Assembly (NCBI GenBank): GCA_038117265.1
Contig: JAYOFO010000009.1
Coordinates: 1-52,988 of the forward strand
Source of the DNA: JAYPUG01 sp038117265
GTDB lineage: Bacteria; Pseudomonadota; Alphaproteobacteria; UBA6615
Reading direction: 5' to 3'
Length of the DNA stretch: 52,988 nucleotides
Shown: piece by piece, positions 1-8,550 of the stretch
Position numbering within the stretch: the stretch's first letter is position 1
Layout: every line of letters starts with the position of its first letter
Program-made: the position numbers and the translations under genes
The notes under the pieces: generated by a model
Database searches by the model: none
What the model saw: the letters and a program-made list of their open reading frames with translations, nothing else
Told to the model about the DNA's origin: nothing

Positions 1-195
1 GGCGATCTGGTCGTCACCTGGCAGCCGGGCCAGAGCTCGATCCACGATTCGGGCGTAATCCTGGCGGGGCGCGATGTCGGCAACGTCGTGGTGCAGCGCC
101 GGGCGGCGGACGGGTCGCTGTCCGATATCGCCTACGACGTGGTGTTCGCCTTCGCCTTCCGGGCGTTCCGGCCCGCGGGCGAGGTGGCCTACTGA
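1..195 (+). CDS. DUF3179 domain-containing protein, C-terminal fragment
   Basis: The window opens inside a reading frame (frame 1) with 64 codons before a TGA; the start lies outside. The visible tail has a Val-rich beta segment, an 'SSIHDSGVILAGRDVG' stretch and the ending YDVVFAFAFRAFRPAGEVAY. That ending resembles the terminal strand of DUF3179 proteins, which finish with a similar 'aromatic-Ala-Phe...Ala-Phe-His/Arg-Pro' segment. DUF3179 proteins are of unknown function and usually exported. It ends 71 bp upstream of the molybdopterin oxidoreductase and may be co-transcribed with it. The family call is from recollection of the C-terminal motif only, because the diagnostic N-terminal part is missing. 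Confidence 0.5.
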   Translation, partial: GDLVVTWQPGQSSIHDSGVILAGRDVGNVVVQRRAADGSLSDIAYDVVFAFAFRAFRPAGEVAY

Positions 196-266
196 TCGCC
201 GGATCGCGGCGGTTTCATCGACGATTCCGGCGCACTCCGGTATAGTCGCGGGCGGAGAAGCGAACC

Positions 267-2372
267 ATGCCCCTGGACCAGAGTCGCGCCGCGAATGCCG
301 GCGATACAGGCGCCGACGTACAGGTGTTTCATTCGGCCTGTCCGCACGACTGTCCGAGCACCTGCGCGCTCGAGGTCGAACGGCTCGACCCGGCGACCAT
401 CGGGCGGGTGCGCGGCGCCAGCGCGAACCCCTACACGTCGGGCGTGATCTGCGCCAAGGTCGCGCGCTACGCCGAGCGCGTGCATCACCCCGGCCGCCTG
501 ACCCGGCCTCTGCGCCGGACCGGCGAGAAGGGGGCGGGGCGCGACGCGTTCGAGGAAATCTCGTGGGATGACGCGCTCGACATCGTCGCCGCGCGGCTGA
601 CCCGCGCGGCCGAGATCCACGGGCCCGAGACGGTGTGGCCCTATTTCTACGCCGGCACGATGGGGCTGGTGCAGCGCGACGGGATCCACCGCCTGCGCCA
701 TGCGATGAAGTATTCACGCCAGCACTCGACGATCTGTTCGACGCTGGCCGATTCGGGCTGGTTCGCCGGGGTGGGCGCGAAATGGGGCGTCGATCCCCGC
801 GAGATGGCGCAGTCCGACCTGATCGTCATCTGGGGCTGCAATCCGGTGAGCACCCAGGTCAACGTCATGGCCCATGCGACGCGCGCGCGGAAGAACCGCG
901 GCGCGAAGATCGTCGTCATCGACCCCTATGCGACCGAGAGCGCGAAGCAGGCCGACATCCACCTGATGCCGAACCCCGGGACCGACGGGGCGCTCGCCTG
1001 CGCGGCGATGCATGTGCTGTTTCGCGACGGGCTGGCGGACCGCGCCTACATGGAGAAACACACGGCCGGATACCGGGAGCTCGAGACGCATCTGCGCGCG
1101 CGCACTCCGGAATGGGCCGAGGCGATCACGGGCATCCCCGCCGCCGAGATCGAGGCGTTCGCGCGTCTCTATGGCACGACGCCGCGAAGCTACCTGCGGC
1201 TCGGCTTCGGCTTCACCCGCTCGCGCAACGGTGCGGTGCAGATGTTCTCGGCGAGTTGCCTGCCGGCGGTCACCGGCGCCTGGCAACACGAGGGCGGCGG
1301 CGCGCTGTATTCCAACGCGGGCCTCTACGGCATCGACAAGACCCTGATCGAGGGGCTCGACCTGCTCGACGCCGCGACCCGCGTGCTCGACCAGTCGCGC
1401 ATCGGTCCGGTGCTGACGGGCGATCCGCGCGACCTGGGCGATGGCCCGCCGGTGACGGCCCTGTTCATCCAGAACACCAACCCGATGAACGTGGCGCCCG
1501 AACTGGGCAAGGTGTGCGAGGGTTTCCGGCGCGACGATCTGTTCGTGTGCGTGCACGAACAGTTCCTGACCGAGACGGCCGAGATGGCCGACATCGTCCT
1601 GCCGGCGACGACCTTCCTCGAGCATGACGACATGTACCAGGCGGGCGGGCACACCCATCTGCAGGTCACCAGGGCGGTGATAGAGCCGGTCGGCGAGGCG
1701 CGCTCGAACCATGACGTGATCTGCGCGCTGGCCGAACGCCTGGGGGCCTCCCACCCGGGGTTTGCGATGAGCGCGTGGGAACTCATGGACGAGAGCCTAA
1801 AGCGCTCGGGTTATCCCGATGTCGAGACCGTCTGGCAGGGACATTGGGAGGACCGGTCGCGCTCGTTCGCGGATTCGCACTTCCTGTCCGGCTTCGGCTT
1901 CCCCGATGGCCGTTTCCGCTTCATGCCCGACTGGGCATCGCTCGGCGGCAACCACGCGGGCATGCCGGCACTACCCGACCACTACGAGGCGATCGACGCG
2001 CGCGACGCGGCGCACCCGTTCCGGCTGGTGACTGCGCCCTCGCGCAACTATCTCAACACCAGCTTCACCGAGACCGAGACGAGCCGAACCCGCGAGGGGC
2101 GACCCGAGGCGCAGCTGCATCCCGACGTCTGTGCCGAACTGGGACTCGCGGCCGGCGACCTGGTGCGGATCGGCAACCGGCAGGGTTCGGTGGTGGTGCA
2201 TGTCCGCCCGACGGCGGGGCTGGGCCGGGGCACGGTGATCGTCGAGAGCGTCTGGCCCAACCGCGCCTTCGTCGAGGGCATCGGCATCAACCTGCTGGTC
2301 AGCGCCGATGCGGGCCAGCCCAATGGCGGCGCGGTGTTCCACGACACCGCCGTGTGGCTGCGCCCGGCATGA
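267..2372 (+). CDS. molybdopterin-dependent oxidoreductase (DMSO reductase superfamily), orphan catalytic subunit
   Basis: A 701-residue catalytic subunit of the DMSO-reductase superfamily. An N-terminal [4Fe-4S] ligand set is visible: C25, C29 and C33 (CX3CX3C), then C62 in 'GVICAK'. It is followed by the molybdopterin domain with 'STICSTLADSGW' and 'DLIVIWGCNPVST' segments, and a C-terminal molybdopterin-dinucleotide-binding domain from about residue 585 ('NYLNTSFTE', 'LGLAAGDLVRI'). There is no twin-arginine signal, so a cytoplasmic location is likely. No electron-transfer (FeS or cytochrome) or membrane-anchor subunit is next to it, so the redox partner is unknown. The substrate cannot be deduced from the sequence; formate, nitrate, thiosulfate and biotin sulfoxide are all possible in this superfamily. 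The stop codon overlaps the mipZ start (ATGA), suggesting translational coupling. Confidence 0.85.
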   Translation: MPLDQSRAANAGDTGADVQVFHSACPHDCPSTCALEVERLDPATIGRVRGASANPYTSGVICAKVARYAERVHHPGRLTRPLRRTGEKGAGRDAFEEISWDDALDIVAARLTRAAEIHGPETVWPYFYAGTMGLVQRDGIHRLRHAMKYSRQHSTICSTLADSGWFAGVGAKWGVDPREMAQSDLIVIWGCNPVSTQVNVMAHATRARKNRGAKIVVIDPYATESAKQADIHLMPNPGTDGALACAAMHVLFRDGLADRAYMEKHTAGYRELETHLRARTPEWAEAITGIPAAEIEAFARLYGTTPRSYLRLGFGFTRSRNGAVQMFSASCLPAVTGAWQHEGGGALYSNAGLYGIDKTLIEGLDLLDAATRVLDQSRIGPVLTGDPRDLGDGPPVTALFIQNTNPMNVAPELGKVCEGFRRDDLFVCVHEQFLTETAEMADIVLPATTFLEHDDMYQAGGHTHLQVTRAVIEPVGEARSNHDVICALAERLGASHPGFAMSAWELMDESLKRSGYPDVETVWQGHWEDRSRSFADSHFLSGFGFPDGRFRFMPDWASLGGNHAGMPALPDHYEAIDARDAAHPFRLVTAPSRNYLNTSFTETETSRTREGRPEAQLHPDVCAELGLAAGDLVRIGNRQGSVVVHVRPTAGLGRGTVIVESVWPNRAFVEGIGINLLVSADAGQPNGGAVFHDTAVWLRPA

Positions 2373-3256
2373 CGATCAGCGAGACATCCGTGCCGCCGCC
2401 GGCCCACAACGATGCCGAACCGCCCGGCACCACCGTGATCGTGCTCGGCAACGAGAAGGGCGGGACCGGCAAGTCGACCACGGCGATGCACATCATCGTG
2501 GGGCTGCTGCGCGAGGGCTATGCGGTGGGGGCGGTCGATCTCGATGCGCGCCAGGGCACGCTCGCGCGCTACTTCGACAACCGGCGCATATACGCCGCCA
2601 AGAAGGCGATCGCGCTGACGCACCCGATCTACCGCGCGGTGGGACGAAGCGAGTTGCGCGACCGTTACGCGGCCGAGGAGGAGGAACGCCAGCGGCTGGA
2701 AGACGTCCTTCGCCAGCTCTCGGACGTCTGCGACGTCGTCGTCATCGACACGCCGGGCAGCGACAACCATCTGTCGCGGGTCGGACACTCCTTCGCCGAC
2801 ATCCTGATCACGCCGATGAACGACAGCTTCGTCGACCTCGACCTGCTGGGCCGCGTCGATCCCGAGACGAACGCGGTGCTGTCGCTCAGCGACTATGCCG
2901 AGATGGTCTGGGAACAGAAGAAGGTGCGCGCCAAGCGCGACGGCGGATCGATCGACTGGATCGTCATGCGCAACCGCCTCGCGGCCCTGGATTCGCGCAA
3001 CAAGCGGAACATGGACACCGCCCTGGAAGCGCTTTCGGCGCGGCTCGGCTTCCGGCTCGCACACGGTTTCAGCGAGCGGGTGATCTTTCGCGAGCTGTTC
3101 CTGAAGGGGCTGACCCTGCTCGATCTGCGCGACGAGGGCGCCGACATCGAGCTGACCATGTCGCACATCGCGGCGATGCAGGAGGTGCGCAACCTCCTCC
3201 AGACCGTCGGGGTTCCCGAGGTGGTGGCCTCGCCCGGGGTCGACGTCGCGCGATAG
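2369..3256 (+). CDS. mipZ: MipZ, ParA-family ATPase positioning the division septum
   Basis: A 295-residue ParA/MinD-type P-loop ATPase. The deviant Walker A motif is at residues 30-36 (KGGTGKS), with signature Lys30 and catalytic-site Lys35. A Walker B-like 'VIDTPGSD' follows, then 'ITPMNDSFVDLDLLGRVDP', 'IDWIVMRNRLAALDSRN' and 'RVIFRELFLKGLTLLDL'. These segments match the Caulobacter MipZ family closely and set it apart from chromosomal ParA or Soj. In known alphaproteobacteria MipZ binds ParB at the origin, forms a bipolar gradient and inhibits FtsZ polymerisation, so the septum forms at mid-cell. I start it at the ATG that overlaps the upstream stop (ATGA); the open frame extends further 5' without MipZ similarity. 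No parB or parS is seen nearby. The next gene begins 13 bp downstream. Confidence 0.9.
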   Translation: MTISETSVPPPAHNDAEPPGTTVIVLGNEKGGTGKSTTAMHIIVGLLREGYAVGAVDLDARQGTLARYFDNRRIYAAKKAIALTHPIYRAVGRSELRDRYAAEEEERQRLEDVLRQLSDVCDVVVIDTPGSDNHLSRVGHSFADILITPMNDSFVDLDLLGRVDPETNAVLSLSDYAEMVWEQKKVRAKRDGGSIDWIVMRNRLAALDSRNKRNMDTALEALSARLGFRLAHGFSERVIFRELFLKGLTLLDLRDEGADIELTMSHIAAMQEVRNLLQTVGVPEVVASPGVDVAR

Positions 3257-3269
3257 GGCGCGAGGCGGC

Positions 3270-3995
3270 ATGAACGGCGACGAACGCGACAGGCAGGTCC
3301 CGGCAGGGCGGTCGAGCAGCGCCGAGATCGACGCGTTTCTGCAGAAAGCTGCCGCGACCCCGATGACGCGGGCCGCCCGCCGTCCGGGACGGCTGATGTT
3401 TGCCATCGACGCGACGGCGAGCCGCGAACCCACCTGGGACATGGCGTGCCAAATCCAGTCGGAGATGTTCACCTCCACCGACGGGATCGGGGGCCTGGAG
3501 GTGCAGCTCGTCTTCTACCGCGGATTCGGCGAGATGAAGGTGACCAAGTGGCTCGCCTCCGCCGACGAGCTGGTGCGGCGGATGACCCGGGTTCGCTGCC
3601 TCGCGGGCCGGACGCAGATCAGGAAGCTGTTGCGCCACGCGCTGACGGAAACGGGCCGGCAGAAGGTTGACGCGCTGGTGCTCGTGGGCGATGTGGTGGA
3701 GGAGGAGATCGACGAGCTGGGCCATCTCGCCGGCCAGCTCGGCCTGGTCGGCACCCCGGTGTTCGTGTTCCACGAGGGGGGCGAGCCGATCTCGCGCCGC
3801 GCCTTCGTACAGATCGCGAAACTCTCCGGCGGGGCCTATTGCAGCTTCGATGCCGGCAGCGCGCAGCAACTGCGCGATCTGCTGGCCGCCGTGGCGGTGT
3901 TTTCCGCGGGCGGGCGCCGCGCGCTCGAGGATCTCAGCAAGGCGCGCGGCGGCCGGGTTCTGCAGATCGCTGACCAGATGCGCGGCAAGCGTTAG
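3270..3995 (+). CDS. VWA-domain protein of unknown function in the mipZ operon
   Basis: A 241-residue soluble protein. After a polar N-terminus (1-40) a beta strand runs into 'MFAIDATASREPTWD', where D47-x-T49-x-S51 looks like a MIDAS metal site of the von Willebrand factor A fold. Further Rossmann-like strand/helix alternation follows ('VQLVFYRGFGEM', 'VDALVLVGDVVEEEIDEL', 'GTPVFVFHEGGEP'), with a possible metal-site Asp in 'LVGDVVE'. No signal peptide or membrane segment is visible. It lies 13 bp after mipZ and 9 bp before the J-domain gene, so all three are probably on one transcript. The function is not established to my knowledge. The MIDAS assignment is inferred from motif and strand pattern, and the role is unknown. 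Confidence 0.7.
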   Translation: MNGDERDRQVPAGRSSSAEIDAFLQKAAATPMTRAARRPGRLMFAIDATASREPTWDMACQIQSEMFTSTDGIGGLEVQLVFYRGFGEMKVTKWLASADELVRRMTRVRCLAGRTQIRKLLRHALTETGRQKVDALVLVGDVVEEEIDELGHLAGQLGLVGTPVFVFHEGGEPISRRAFVQIAKLSGGAYCSFDAGSAQQLRDLLAAVAVFSAGGRRALEDLSKARGGRVLQIADQMRGKR

Positions 3996-4004
3996 GATTG
4001 CCGG

Positions 4005-4736
4005 ATGCTTCCCTGGCTCATACTCGGTGTCTGCCTGATCGTCGGACTGTGGCTCATCGGCCGGTGGTACGTGAACGCCCAGCCGGCGGACATATTGCGC
4101 GTGCTGCGCTGGGTCGGTGCCGTCGTGCTAGCGGCCGGCCTGATCCTGATCGTGCTCATGGGCCGCTGGAACCTGCTCTGGATGTTGGCCTTTCCGGCCA
4201 TTCCGCTGTTGGGCCGGCTGCGTGCGCTCGCGGCCATGCGGCGCAACGCGCAGGGGCCGCGGCCCGGCCAGTCGAGCCAGGTCGAGACCCGGTTCCTGCG
4301 CATGACCCTCGACCACGATTCCGGCGACATGGACGGCGAGGTCCGCGAAGGCGCGTTCGCCGGCCAGACCCTGTCGCGGATGTCCCTCGGCGACCTGATC
4401 GCGCTTTGGCGCACCTGCGCCCAGGAGGACGAGGCGTCGCGCACCGTGCTCGAGACCTTCCTCGACCGGCACCAGCCCGACTGGCGCGATGTCGCCGGCG
4501 TGGGCCGGGCCGAAGATGGCGGCGCTTCCGGCGCCGGGCGCGAGAGCCCCTGGAATCGCGACGGCATGACGCTATCGGAGGCACGCGAAATCCTCGGCGT
4601 CGAACCCGGTGCGACGGAGGAGGAGATCGAAGCGGCCTGGCGGCGCGAGATGAAGCGTGCGCATCCCGATCAGGGCGGATCGGACTGGATGGCGGCGAAG
4701 GTCAATCAGGCGAAGTACGTTCTGCTAAAACGTTAG
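4005..4736 (+). CDS. membrane-anchored J-domain (DnaJ-like) co-chaperone
   Basis: A 243-residue protein with two or three hydrophobic segments at the N-terminus (about residues 3-20, 35-53 and 55-70), an acidic/polar middle, and a short C-terminal J domain at about 188-243. The J domain contains the His-Pro-Asp motif (H220-P221-D222, 'KRAHPDQGG'), which stimulates Hsp70 (DnaK) ATPase activity. The architecture (membrane anchor, then a terminal J domain without Gly/Phe or zinc-finger regions) resembles Pam18/Tim14-type and DjlA-like co-chaperones that recruit DnaK to a membrane site. It follows the VWA gene by 9 bp. Its partner substrate is unknown. Confidence 0.85.
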   Translation: MLPWLILGVCLIVGLWLIGRWYVNAQPADILRVLRWVGAVVLAAGLILIVLMGRWNLLWMLAFPAIPLLGRLRALAAMRRNAQGPRPGQSSQVETRFLRMTLDHDSGDMDGEVREGAFAGQTLSRMSLGDLIALWRTCAQEDEASRTVLETFLDRHQPDWRDVAGVGRAEDGGASGAGRESPWNRDGMTLSEAREILGVEPGATEEEIEAAWRREMKRAHPDQGGSDWMAAKVNQAKYVLLKR

Positions 4737-4825
4737 ATGTCATGCGCTTGCGCGGTGTCGCCGCGCTATGGCAGAAGTTCGCCCGACGCGCTCGGCGCAC
4801 CGCACACGGACCACGCGCAATCCCA

Positions 4826-5707
4826 ATGGCAAATCGCGTACGCAAGGCGATCTTTCCCGTCGGCGGCATGGGCACCCGGTTCCTGCCGGCCACCAAGGCG
4901 ATGCCCAAGGAGATGCTGCCGGTCGTCGACCGCCCGTTGATCCAGTACGCCGTCGACGAGGCGCGCGCGGCGGGCATCGAGCAGTTCATCTTCGTCACCG
5001 GCCGCGGCAAGGGGGCGATCGAGGATCATTTCGACCGCAGCATCGAGCTCGAGGCGGCCCTCGAGGAGCGGCACAAGGACGATACGCTCGCCGACATCCG
5101 CGAATCCCTGCTCCAGCCAGGCAACATCGCCTATGTGCGCCAGCAGGAGCCGCTGGGGCTTGGCCACGCGGTCTGGTGCGCCCGTCATCTGGTGGGCGAC
5201 GAACCCTTCGCCGTGCTGCTAGCCGACGACCTGATCCAGGCCGAGACTCCCGCGCTGAAGCAGATGGTCGACGTCTTCAGCAAGACCGGCGGAAACGTCA
5301 TCGCCGCGATGGAGGTTCCCGGCGAACACACATCGCGCTACGGCATCATCGATTCCGGCGGGGCGACAGGCGATGTGCGCCCGGTCGCAGGACTGGTCGA
5401 GAAGCCGGCGCCGGGCTCCGCGCCATCGAACCTCGCCGTGATCGGGCGCTACATCCTGATGCCGGAGGTGTTCGCCGAGCTCGAGCGCCGGGAGACCGGC
5501 GCCGGCGGAGAGATCCAGCTCACCGATGCGATGGCGCGGCTGATCGGCCACCAGCCGTTCCACGGCCTGGCGTTCGAGGGGCGCCGGTTCGACTGCGGCG
5601 ACAAGCTTGGCTTCCTGGAGGCCAACATCGCCTTCGCGCTGACCCATGACGAGCTCGGACCCGGAACGCGCGATCTGCTGGCCCGCCTGAGAGACGAAAT
5701 CGCATGA
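4826..5707 (+). CDS. galU: UTP-glucose-1-phosphate uridylyltransferase
   Basis: GalU makes UDP-glucose from UTP and glucose-1-phosphate, the precursor for glycolipids, polysaccharides and UDP-glucuronate. The nucleotidyl-transferase signature is at the N-terminus: 'FPVGGMGTRFLPATKAMPKE' (G-G-x-G-T-R-x-x-P) with the catalytic-loop Lys of 'KAMPKE'. Later come 'VLLADDLI' with the metal-binding Asp and 'EKPAPGSAPSNLAVIGRYI', typical of GalU. The length, 293 residues, is normal. I chose the ATG at 4826; an in-frame ATG at 4742 would add 28 Arg-rich residues not seen in the family. The stop overlaps the ugd start (ATGA), so the two steps to UDP-glucuronate are translationally coupled. Confidence 0.95.
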   Translation: MANRVRKAIFPVGGMGTRFLPATKAMPKEMLPVVDRPLIQYAVDEARAAGIEQFIFVTGRGKGAIEDHFDRSIELEAALEERHKDDTLADIRESLLQPGNIAYVRQQEPLGLGHAVWCARHLVGDEPFAVLLADDLIQAETPALKQMVDVFSKTGGNVIAAMEVPGEHTSRYGIIDSGGATGDVRPVAGLVEKPAPGSAPSNLAVIGRYILMPEVFAELERRETGAGGEIQLTDAMARLIGHQPFHGLAFEGRRFDCGDKLGFLEANIAFALTHDELGPGTRDLLARLRDEIA

Positions 5708-7026
5708 AGATCGCGATGGTCGGCACCGGCTATGTCGGGCTCGTCTCGGGCGCCTGCTTCTCGGAATTCGGCTGGGAGGTCGTCTGCGTCGACACCGATG
5801 CCGCGAAGATCGCGATGCTGGAAGAGGGCCGCATGCCGATCTACGAGCCGGGGCTCGACGATCTGGTCGAGCGCAACGTCGCGGCCGGACGCCTGACCTT
5901 TACGACCGATCTGGCCGCTGCCGTCTCGGGTGCAGCTGCGGTCTTCATCGCGGTCGGCACGCCGTCGCGCCGCGGCGACGGGCATGCCGATCTCAGCTAC
6001 GTGTTCCAGGCGGCGGAGGACATTGCGCGGGCGGTCGACGGGCATACGGTCGTCGTAACGAAATCGACGGTTCCGGTCGGGACGGGCCGGGAGGTGCTGC
6101 AGCGAATTCGTGCGGTCCGACCCGATGCCGAGATCGACATCGCCTCGAACCCAGAGTTCCTGCGCGAAGGTTCCGCGATCGAGGATTTCATGCGCCCCGA
6201 CCGGGTGGTGATCGGCACCGATTGGGAACGTGCCAGAGAGGTCGTCGCAAACCTCTACCGGCCGCTCTTCCTGCGCGACACGCCGATCGTGCAGACCAGC
6301 CTGGAGTCCGCCGAACTGATCAAGTACGCCGCGAACACGTTCCTGGCGACCAAGATCACGTTCATCAACGAATTCGCCGATCTCTGCGAGAAGGTGGGGG
6401 CGGATGTGCAGGACGTAGCCAAGGGGATCGGTCTCGACGGGCGGATCGGCTCCAAGTTCCTGCATGCCGGGCCGGGCTATGGCGGATCGTGTTTCCCCAA
6501 GGACACCGAAGCGCTGGTGCGTTCGGCGCAAGCCGCGGAAGCGCCGATCACGATCGTCGAGCGCGTGATCGAAGTGAACAATTCCCGCAAGGAGGCGATG
6601 GCACGCAAGATCATCGATGCGTGCGACGGCGACGTAGCGGGCAGGACGATTGCGGTGCTGGGCCTGACCTTCAAGCCCAACACCGACGATATGCGGGATT
6701 CGCCCAGCCTGGTGATCGTTCCCCGGCTGATCGAGGCCGGCGCGACGGTGCGCGCCTTCGATCCGGTCGGGATGGAGGAGGCGAAGAAGCTGATGGATGG
6801 GCCGGTCTGGTGTCATGACGCCTACGACGCGATGAAGGGGGCCGACGCGGTGACGATCGTCACCGAATGGAACGAGTTCCGCGCGCTCGATCTGGCCCGC
6901 GCGAAGAAGCTTCTCAAGCGGCCGCTGATGGTCGATCTGCGAAATGTCTATCGCCCGGACGCTATGGGCGCGGCGGGCTTCGACTATGTGTCCATCGGCC
7001 GTGCCGTGGTCCGCGCCGCGGGTTAG
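5704..7026 (+). CDS. ugd: UDP-glucose 6-dehydrogenase
   Basis: A 440-residue enzyme that oxidises UDP-glucose twice with NAD+ to UDP-glucuronate. The N-terminal Rossmann motif GTGYVG is at residues 8-13. The central domain has 'NPEFLREGSAIEDF', 'ELIKYAANTFLATKI' and the active-site 'GPGYGGSCFPKD' with nucleophile Cys263. The C-terminal UDP-binding domain begins near 'LGLTFKPNTDDMRDSPS'. All landmark residues are intact. It sits directly after galU with a 4-bp overlap and before the phosphohexomutase, giving a three-gene block from hexose phosphate to UDP-glucuronate for capsule, exopolysaccharide or LPS sugars. Confidence 0.95.
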   Translation: MKIAMVGTGYVGLVSGACFSEFGWEVVCVDTDAAKIAMLEEGRMPIYEPGLDDLVERNVAAGRLTFTTDLAAAVSGAAAVFIAVGTPSRRGDGHADLSYVFQAAEDIARAVDGHTVVVTKSTVPVGTGREVLQRIRAVRPDAEIDIASNPEFLREGSAIEDFMRPDRVVIGTDWERAREVVANLYRPLFLRDTPIVQTSLESAELIKYAANTFLATKITFINEFADLCEKVGADVQDVAKGIGLDGRIGSKFLHAGPGYGGSCFPKDTEALVRSAQAAEAPITIVERVIEVNNSRKEAMARKIIDACDGDVAGRTIAVLGLTFKPNTDDMRDSPSLVIVPRLIEAGATVRAFDPVGMEEAKKLMDGPVWCHDAYDAMKGADAVTIVTEWNEFRALDLARAKKLLKRPLMVDLRNVYRPDAMGAAGFDYVSIGRAVVRAAG

Positions 7027-7035
7027 GACGACGAC

Positions 7036-8421
7036 ATGTCCAACGCACATTCTCTCGACCCTACAATCCTTCGGGAATACGACATTCGCGGGGTCGTCGG
7101 CGAGACGCTGTCGCGCGACGATGCGCTGGCGATCGGTCGGGCATTCGGCACTTGCGTCGTCGATGCGGGGGGCGACCGGGTGGCGCTCGGCTATGACGGC
7201 CGCCTGACATCGCCCGAGCTGGCCGAGGCCGTGCAGGCCGGGCTCGTCGCCTGCGGTCTGTCGGTCAAGCGCATCAACATGGGGCCGACACCCATGCTGT
7301 CGTTCGCGATTCGGCATCTCGACACCGGCTCGGGGATCATGGTCACGGGCAGCCACAACCCGCCCGAATACAATGGGTTCAAGATGACCCTCGCCGGCAA
7401 GCCGTTCTTCGGCGCGGCGATCCAGCAGCTCGGCGCCATCGCCGCAGACGGCCGCTTCGCCAGCGGCACCGGCGATGTCGAGGAAATCGACGTGCGCGAC
7501 GACTATGTCGCCGTCCTGGCACTCGAGCATCAGCCCATGCGCATGGCGCGGATCGCCTGGGATCCGGGCAACGGCGCCGCGGGCGAGGTCCTGAACCTGT
7601 TGTGCGGGGAGGTGCCGGGGCACCACTACGTGATCAACGGGATCGTCGACGGGACGTTCCCGGGACACCACCCCGATCCGACCGTGGCGGAGAATCTTGT
7701 CGAGCTGCAGAAGCACGTGCTCGAGAACGACTGCGAGCTCGGGATCGCCTTCGACGGCGACGGCGACCGGGTGGGGGTCGTCGACGGGAAGGGCCGTATC
7801 CTTTGGGCCGACCAGCTGATGATGCTGTTCGCCGAGGATGTCCTGCGCGACGATCCCGGTGCGACGATCATCGCGGACGTGAAGTCGAGCCAGGTCCTGT
7901 TCGACGAGATCGCGCGCCTGGGCGGCGTGCCGACCATTTGGAAGACGGGGCATTCGCTGATCAAGTCGAAGATGGCCGAAACCGGATCGCCGCTCGCGGG
8001 CGAGATGAGCGGCCATATCTTCTTCGCCGACCGGTACTTCGGTTTCGATGACGGCCTCTACGCCGCCGTGCGGCTGCTGTCGCTGCTCGAACGCCGGCGC
8101 ACCAGCCTCGCGGACCTGCACGACGCGCTGCCCCGGGTGTTCAACACGCCCGAGCTCAGGTTCCCGTGTTCCGAGGAACGCAAGTTCGCCGTCATCGGCG
8201 AGGTCGAGAGAAGGTTGAGAGCGGCGGGCGCGAAGGTCAGCGGGATCGACGGGGTCCGCGTCAGCACCGAGGACGGCTGGTGGCTCCTGCGCGCGTCCAA
8301 CACCCAGGACGTTCTGGTGGCGCGATGCGAGGCGCATGACGAAGAGGGGCTTGCCCGTCTGAAACAGGGCTTATCCGCCCAGCTCGGCGAAAGCGGCATC
8401 GAGGCGCCGGAAGGCCTCTGA
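7036..8421 (+). CDS. phosphomannomutase/phosphoglucomutase
   Basis: A 461-residue alpha-D-phosphohexomutase. The phosphoserine loop 'VTGSHNPPEYNGFKM' places the catalytic Ser at 106. The Mg2+ loop is 'DGDGDRVGVVD', the sugar-binding loop is 'GEMSGHIFF', and the C-terminal phosphate-binding part includes 'RVSTEDGWWLLRASNTQ'. This is the AlgC/PgmG-like bifunctional class that interconverts the 6- and 1-phosphates of mannose or glucose. Glucose-1-phosphate made here would feed GalU. It starts 9 bp after ugd, so it is probably in the same operon. Which substrate dominates cannot be told from sequence, so no symbol is given. Confidence 0.92.
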   Translation: MSNAHSLDPTILREYDIRGVVGETLSRDDALAIGRAFGTCVVDAGGDRVALGYDGRLTSPELAEAVQAGLVACGLSVKRINMGPTPMLSFAIRHLDTGSGIMVTGSHNPPEYNGFKMTLAGKPFFGAAIQQLGAIAADGRFASGTGDVEEIDVRDDYVAVLALEHQPMRMARIAWDPGNGAAGEVLNLLCGEVPGHHYVINGIVDGTFPGHHPDPTVAENLVELQKHVLENDCELGIAFDGDGDRVGVVDGKGRILWADQLMMLFAEDVLRDDPGATIIADVKSSQVLFDEIARLGGVPTIWKTGHSLIKSKMAETGSPLAGEMSGHIFFADRYFGFDDGLYAAVRLLSLLERRRTSLADLHDALPRVFNTPELRFPCSEERKFAVIGEVERRLRAAGAKVSGIDGVRVSTEDGWWLLRASNTQDVLVARCEAHDEEGLARLKQGLSAQLGESGIEAPEGL

Positions 8422-8488
8422 ATCCGGAGTAAAATGCGCATCTGGGCCGTCCGCGCGAACTGCTCGGAATGTGAGAAGGGTCGGGGAA

Positions 8489-8516
8489 TAGTGTTGCCGT
8501 GGCATCGGCAACTACT
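8489..8516 (+). other. small inverted repeat downstream of the sugar-nucleotide operon
   Basis: A hairpin can form between GTTGCCG (8493-8499) and CGGCAAC (8506-8512) with a 6-nt loop. It extends by AGT/ACT across one bulged T. No T-run follows, so it is not a convincing intrinsic terminator. It could be a weak terminator of the pgm transcript or part of the leader of the monooxygenase gene that starts at 8551. Confidence 0.3.
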
Positions 8517-8550
8517 TAGGTTGCGCGCGACCTGATACCGGAAGACGATC

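Noticed and set aside
5449..8337. A 962-codon open frame antisense to ugd and the phosphohexomutase
   Set aside because: It is the reverse-strand shadow of ugd and the mutase, with biased composition and no recognisable motif.
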